From assembly GCF_037392515.1 (NCBI RefSeq), contig NC_090288.1, positions 4,829,501-4,893,500 on the forward strand: 64,000 nucleotides of DNA. The letters are read 5' to 3'. The notes under the pieces were generated by a model that was given only the letters and a program-made list of their open reading frames with translations, did not search any database and was not told the DNA's origin. Each line of letters starts with the position of its first letter. Position 1 is the first letter of the stretch. Source of the DNA: Haliotis asinina. Its lineage: Eukaryota > Mollusca > Gastropoda > Lepetellida > Haliotidae. Positions 60,348 to 64,000 of the stretch are shown here, piece after piece. The position numbers were made by a program, and so were the translations under genes.

Positions 60348-60899
60348 TACACGTAATTTTGGGGCTTTTAATTATTTTTGTGAGTCCCCTGGAAATTGTT
60401 GTATTAGGTTTTCATAACAATTCTACTATATATCAATGAAAAAATATTATATGATATTGGGAAAAGGGAGGAACCCTTTCCATAAGTCATATGACGTTAT
60501 GACTGACAGAACTGCGGAAAGCATTATAACATGTGCACACATGTGAACAAAAATGGCAAAACTGACTTCTGTCCAAACGAGACTTCCTGAAAGTGAGAGA
60601 TAATATATGCAATTTTGATATTAAGTACAAATCAATTTGTCCGCTTCACTGGCTTTAAATATCTTTTCGTACTGCAGATACATCTTTCATGCGCATATAT
60701 GGCACCAATGGTAAACATGGGAAGTTAAAAAGGGCTATGTTGTCAATATAAATTTTCCGAGCAGCCCGTCTAATGTAAGATAGCGTACACAAAACGATCT
60801 TATTAAACCGTTCGTGAAGTTTTTGAAAGAATGAAAACCAAATGGGCTTAAAAAATGCTATTAAGAGTTTTAACCTTTTCCAAAAGGAAAATCTTCCTT

Positions 60900-61100
60900 C
60901 CTATTTACATCACGAGACTTCCTCGTAATATCGGAAACACCGTATTACGCATGCGCATATTATCATTTGCTAACTTCCTGTAAACACAAACACGTGCAAG
61001 TCAAAATCAGGGATTCCAGGAAAGGAATATACGTCTACTGGTCTCCTTGCCATTCCTCGCTTGTACAGTATCTGGGTTCGCCTACATCCAAGAAAGGACA
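60900..61100. promoter_or_regulatory. Candidate promoter between BORCS6 and the right-edge gene
   Basis: This stretch has an NRF1-like palindrome (tacgcatgcgcata, 60946-60959), an ETS-like ACTTCCTG near 60972 and a CACGTG E-box at 60991-60996, in sequence with more CpG than its surroundings. It lies upstream of BORCS6 (- strand, which needs an unplaced 5' UTR exon) and of the + strand gene whose first coding exon is at 63595. A shared divergent promoter is an inference. Confidence 0.35.
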
Positions 61101-61793
61101 GACAAAGTTTGTTTGTTGTGATTTTTCCCTGTAAAGTTCAGTTTTCGATCACCAAACATTGCTTGGAAAACGTGTAATTTAATTCAAGGTGCTGTCATGT
61201 CATTCATTAATTGTCACTCAAGCAGCGTAAGCAGGACGAAAGTAAATGTACAGAAACGTACCCGGTACCTTAAATGGGTCCACTTTTCTCCGGTTTATGG
61301 AGTTGTTTCACATCGCCTGATTTTCGGACGCTTTCTGGACATAAAAAAATCGTTTAATTCAGTTTTTATGTTAACGCAGTCGAATATGGAGCTGATATTT
61401 TACAACTGACGGGAAGGTATATTGTTCTTCCAGACGAGCACACACTGTCGTGTTGAATTTTTCCACGTTTTGACAGGCAGGAATAAAAGTACGTGTTCAA
61501 GAAACCGGTTTAGCGCTCATGCAGAATGGGATCGTCCTAGGGTACGATTCTGTACTTTGACTTTGGCTTAGGTACATTTCTGTATACAGAAAGGTACCTG
61601 TACCGGCAACAACCCCATCAGCCTTAATTGGGGGCAACCTACTGGTCCGCCGATTTAACAGACCAAAGGGGGTATTATAGGCCCTTCTGCCTAGGGGGTT
61701 ATAACTAAAACAGCACCACAACTGCACCAAAATCATTTGGCGAAAACAGCTACTGATTTATGGGCTAAAACGGCACCATATATAAAAAAAACT

Positions 61794-61910
61794 AAAATAT
61801 TACATTGACTTTATTGTTTTAATATTTAATATGTTTTATTTCATTTCTAAAAATCAAGCTATCAAGTATTCTTTTGCGTTATTTGATGGTCCTGAAAAGG
61901 ACCATTGAGA
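61794..61910 (-). repeat. Histone-type 3' end motif, copy 2
   Basis: On the - strand a perfect GGTCCT-TTTC-AGGACC hairpin (61903-61888), the textbook histone stem-loop form, followed by ATCAAATAACGCAAAAGAAT and, about 80 nt on, AATAAAGTCAATG. Copy 1 is at 33739-33826. No recognisable histone frame precedes it; upstream 'gttcacctcttct' vaguely resembles an H2B end (YTSS), which I regard as weak. Confidence 0.5.
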
Positions 61911-63594
61911 GTGTTGAGAGAAGAGGTGAACTCAGTGGTAGCTGCACACCTTGTAAGAAGCTGTGACAAAGACAGATCACCATCTTTGAACAGGCTCAAC
62001 AGTTTGAATGCTTCATCCTACCTTGTTGATGAGGACTTGCGGACATAAGCCTTCAGCCTTCCTTCCTGGATTAGCCTGGTCTGGAGAGGAAGGAGGTTGG
62101 TTTCTCGGTGGAGTTCTGGGATAAGTAGATTCCCAAGGACTGTTCTCCCACCTAATTGTTCATTCTCGTGAGCCAGCCTGAACAGAAAAATACATTATAC
62201 ATAGCCTTGTGATATCAGACGCAGGGAGAAAGGGCAGCAAGACACCACCATGTTGTTTTTTTCTGACAGTTTTATCACATACAACACTGGTGAAACATTT
62301 TAATTAATGATATGTAGTTGGTGCATTCTGGGGTTTTAAATACAGTTTAATTTTGACATTGAGTTTGAGTGATTCCAGTTTAGTAAATGGTTTAAATCAC
62401 TGTCGGTAGATTAGACGCATTTATTATATAAACACACTGCAAGCCACTTGGGTATAGGATGCACTTTCCAATCACTGTTGGCAGAGTAGACACATTTATT
62501 ATCTAACCATACTGCAATCCAATTATCAGGACAAACTCTTCATAACTGTTTGTACAGATTATCTTTGTCGGCGGATGGTGAGAGTTTTGTTAATTACTTT
62601 GTCGGTAACCCACCTTATCCTTCCTCTCCAGTTGATCATACTTACTTAAGGTAAGGTTTGAATTTCAAACCTACCTAAGATATGTTTTTTTATTTCATGA
62701 AAGTAAAACTAAGAAATTTTAGTTGGTGCCATTTTCACGAAGTAGAGGTGCTGTTATGTACAAATGGTGCCGTTTTTGCAAGATGCCATTCTGCTGTGGT
62801 GATGTTTTAGCCTGAACCCCTGCTTATATTGCTATGGGTTGACTGGCCTAACATATTGATATTTTCCAAATTTGAAATGGTGCATTTCCACAACATATTC
62901 TTCAGATCTTTGGAAGTTAGAGTTTGATGGATCATGAACTATACAGACATCATCTAGCTACCACAATTACTTTCAGAATATTTCCTGTAGTAAATGTCAT
63001 GGTCAAATATATACCCTTGGAAAATGTATTGGCACACAGGGCTGACTGTAAAATAAAGTTGTAACCTCAACATGTAACTAGCAAGCAGCGGGCTGCTGGT
63101 CAGATGCTATTTCATACACTGTCTTTGGTTTCAAGTTTAATAATACAGATTGGTCTGAATTAAAATTGTCAGACTTTCTGACTTGTTGATGCATGGCATC
63201 GTGTAACATTATCTTGATTATTAATTCACCCATGTACACTCACACATGCACATGCGCGCACATACACACTCGCACACAGACAAACACACCTCTGAACTGA
63301 GATGAACAGAATTTTTTAAAAATGAATCAATTCTGTTAAGGCAGAGAGTTGTTTGTATGTAGGCTGTTTAAAGATTGCCCAAGGCCTGAGATAGTGACAT
63401 AAGTAGAACACTGAGGCAAAGCTTAGTACCAAAATGCTGCAATAGAGGCAACACACATTCTTCTTTTCAACATTCCATGTAGATTAACACGATTAAAGTC
63501 AGGTAGATTTTAGAAATATCTATCATCAAGAAAGTTTTATGCTTTTCCTTCAGAACATCTAATATCTTGAAATGAACTTAACTTCATCCTTCAG
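61911..63594. other. Upstream of the right-edge gene, no exon placed
   Basis: On the - strand 61980-62180 has a protein-like frame (PLQTRLIQEGRLKAYVRKSS) of unknown origin, probably a transposon remnant. Two diverged 70-80-bp repeats lie at 62395-62525 ('cagattagacgcatttattat' type), and a CA-rich run at 63238-63288. Otherwise nothing recognised. Confidence 0.4.
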
Positions 63595-63631
63595 GAAACA
63601 AGCAGATCTTGGAACTGTCACTGGTTGAATA

Positions 63632-64000
63632 ATGGCAAAGAAAGTCTCAGCATTCATGATGCATAAGGAGAAAACAAGTAAAGCCAAACAGAAAAAAACA
63701 AAATCCAAGAAAGTTTCGAAAGTTGAGAGGAAAAAGACAAAGAAAATAAGTGGTTCAAAAGATAAGACTAAATTAACAGATTTAACTCATTCAGAAAGTG
63801 TCACTGTCATCACGCTTCCTGAAAATGATAACAGCGACTTTCGAGTATCTTCTCCAGGGTTTGTACAGGACAATACTAGGGCACATTCGCACACTGTAGA
63901 GAGTACAGACAAGGATACAGGGACAGAAAGTGAACACAGCAGGAAGACTTGTGATACAGAATTCATCACGGCTTCAAACAATGAAAGTATTATGATCCTT
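63632..64000 (+). CDS. Lysine-rich hypothetical protein, 5' part, runs off the window
   Basis: An open frame of 123 codons starts at ATG 63632 and is still open at the last base. It begins MAKKVSAFMMHKEKTSK, followed by a strongly basic stretch (about 40 residues with repeated Lys-Lys), then a Ser/Thr/Asp/Glu-rich stretch containing SESVTVITLPENDNSDF and SRKTCDTEFITASN. The ATG is preceded in frame by TGA two codons upstream, inside an exon whose acceptor (ttcag) ends at 63594, so the first coding exon begins here after a spliced 5' UTR. Base composition and long openness look coding. A basic N-terminus followed by an acidic serine-rich region suggests a nuclear or nucleolar protein, but I do not recognise the family. 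The transcript may start in the shared CpG-containing region near 61 kb, divergent from BORCS6. Confidence 0.6.
   Translation, partial: MAKKVSAFMMHKEKTSKAKQKKTKSKKVSKVERKKTKKISGSKDKTKLTDLTHSESVTVITLPENDNSDFRVSSPGFVQDNTRAHSHTVESTDKDTGTESEHSRKTCDTEFITASNNESIMIL

Noticed and set aside
61197-61736. Short frames on both strands near the candidate promoter
   Set aside because: No conserved domain, splice or repeat support; likely chance frames in CpG-richer sequence.
61911-62000. Decayed histone H2B C-terminus before the stem-loop at 61903
   Set aside because: Only a short 'gttcacctcttct' similarity to the YTSS end; upstream sequence does not match H2B.

Overview
The window looks like nuclear DNA of a gastropod mollusc, most likely an abalone-type vetigastropod. 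It carries spliced animal housekeeping genes in small exons separated by repeat-rich introns. It also carries many copies of a short repeat (3' core near 'cgccgcactcagcaatatt', ACTC-type tail) that I associate with Haliotis sequence. The taxon is an inference from repeat style and protein similarity, not a database result.

Layout. Positions 1-6107 (+) hold the last three coding exons of HDHD5 (CECR5, a HAD-family hydrolase). Positions 6108-28,200 contain no host gene I can recognise. This stretch holds minisatellites, SINEs, MITEs, a Tc1 element split by a 4.8-kb DIRS-type tyrosine-recombinase retroelement (DIRS-A, +), a 377-bp module present twice, and a SINE split by an insertion with a perfect 59-bp target duplication. 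Positions 28,233-42,114 (-) hold complete ISY1 (11 exons, 282 aa, spliceosome); its largest intron carries a pogo-like element split by a second, more decayed DIRS element (DIRS-B, -). A 372-bp divergent promoter separates ISY1 from complete IMP4 (+, 42,487-48,671, 9 exons, 290 aa, U3 snoRNP). BORCS6 (-, 53,725-59,472, 428 aa, lysosome-positioning BORC subunit) converges on IMP4 tail to tail. At the right edge a lysine-rich open frame (+, from 63,632) starts a gene that leaves the window.

The most striking pattern is that three introns in two unrelated genes carry minisatellites whose repeating unit is the authentic exon-intron junction, i.e. the last 11-15 exon bases plus the 5' splice site. 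They follow HDHD5 exon 657-702, HDHD5 exon 4560-4699 and ISY1 exon 37,912-38,024. Each array therefore lays out many decoy splice donors downstream of the real one. I know of no described class of repeats like this.

Functionally the four identified genes do not form a pathway. They are housekeeping genes for a metabolite hydrolase, pre-mRNA splicing, rRNA processing and lysosome transport. ISY1 and IMP4 are probably co-expressed from their shared promoter, which has ETS-type and CACGTG motifs.
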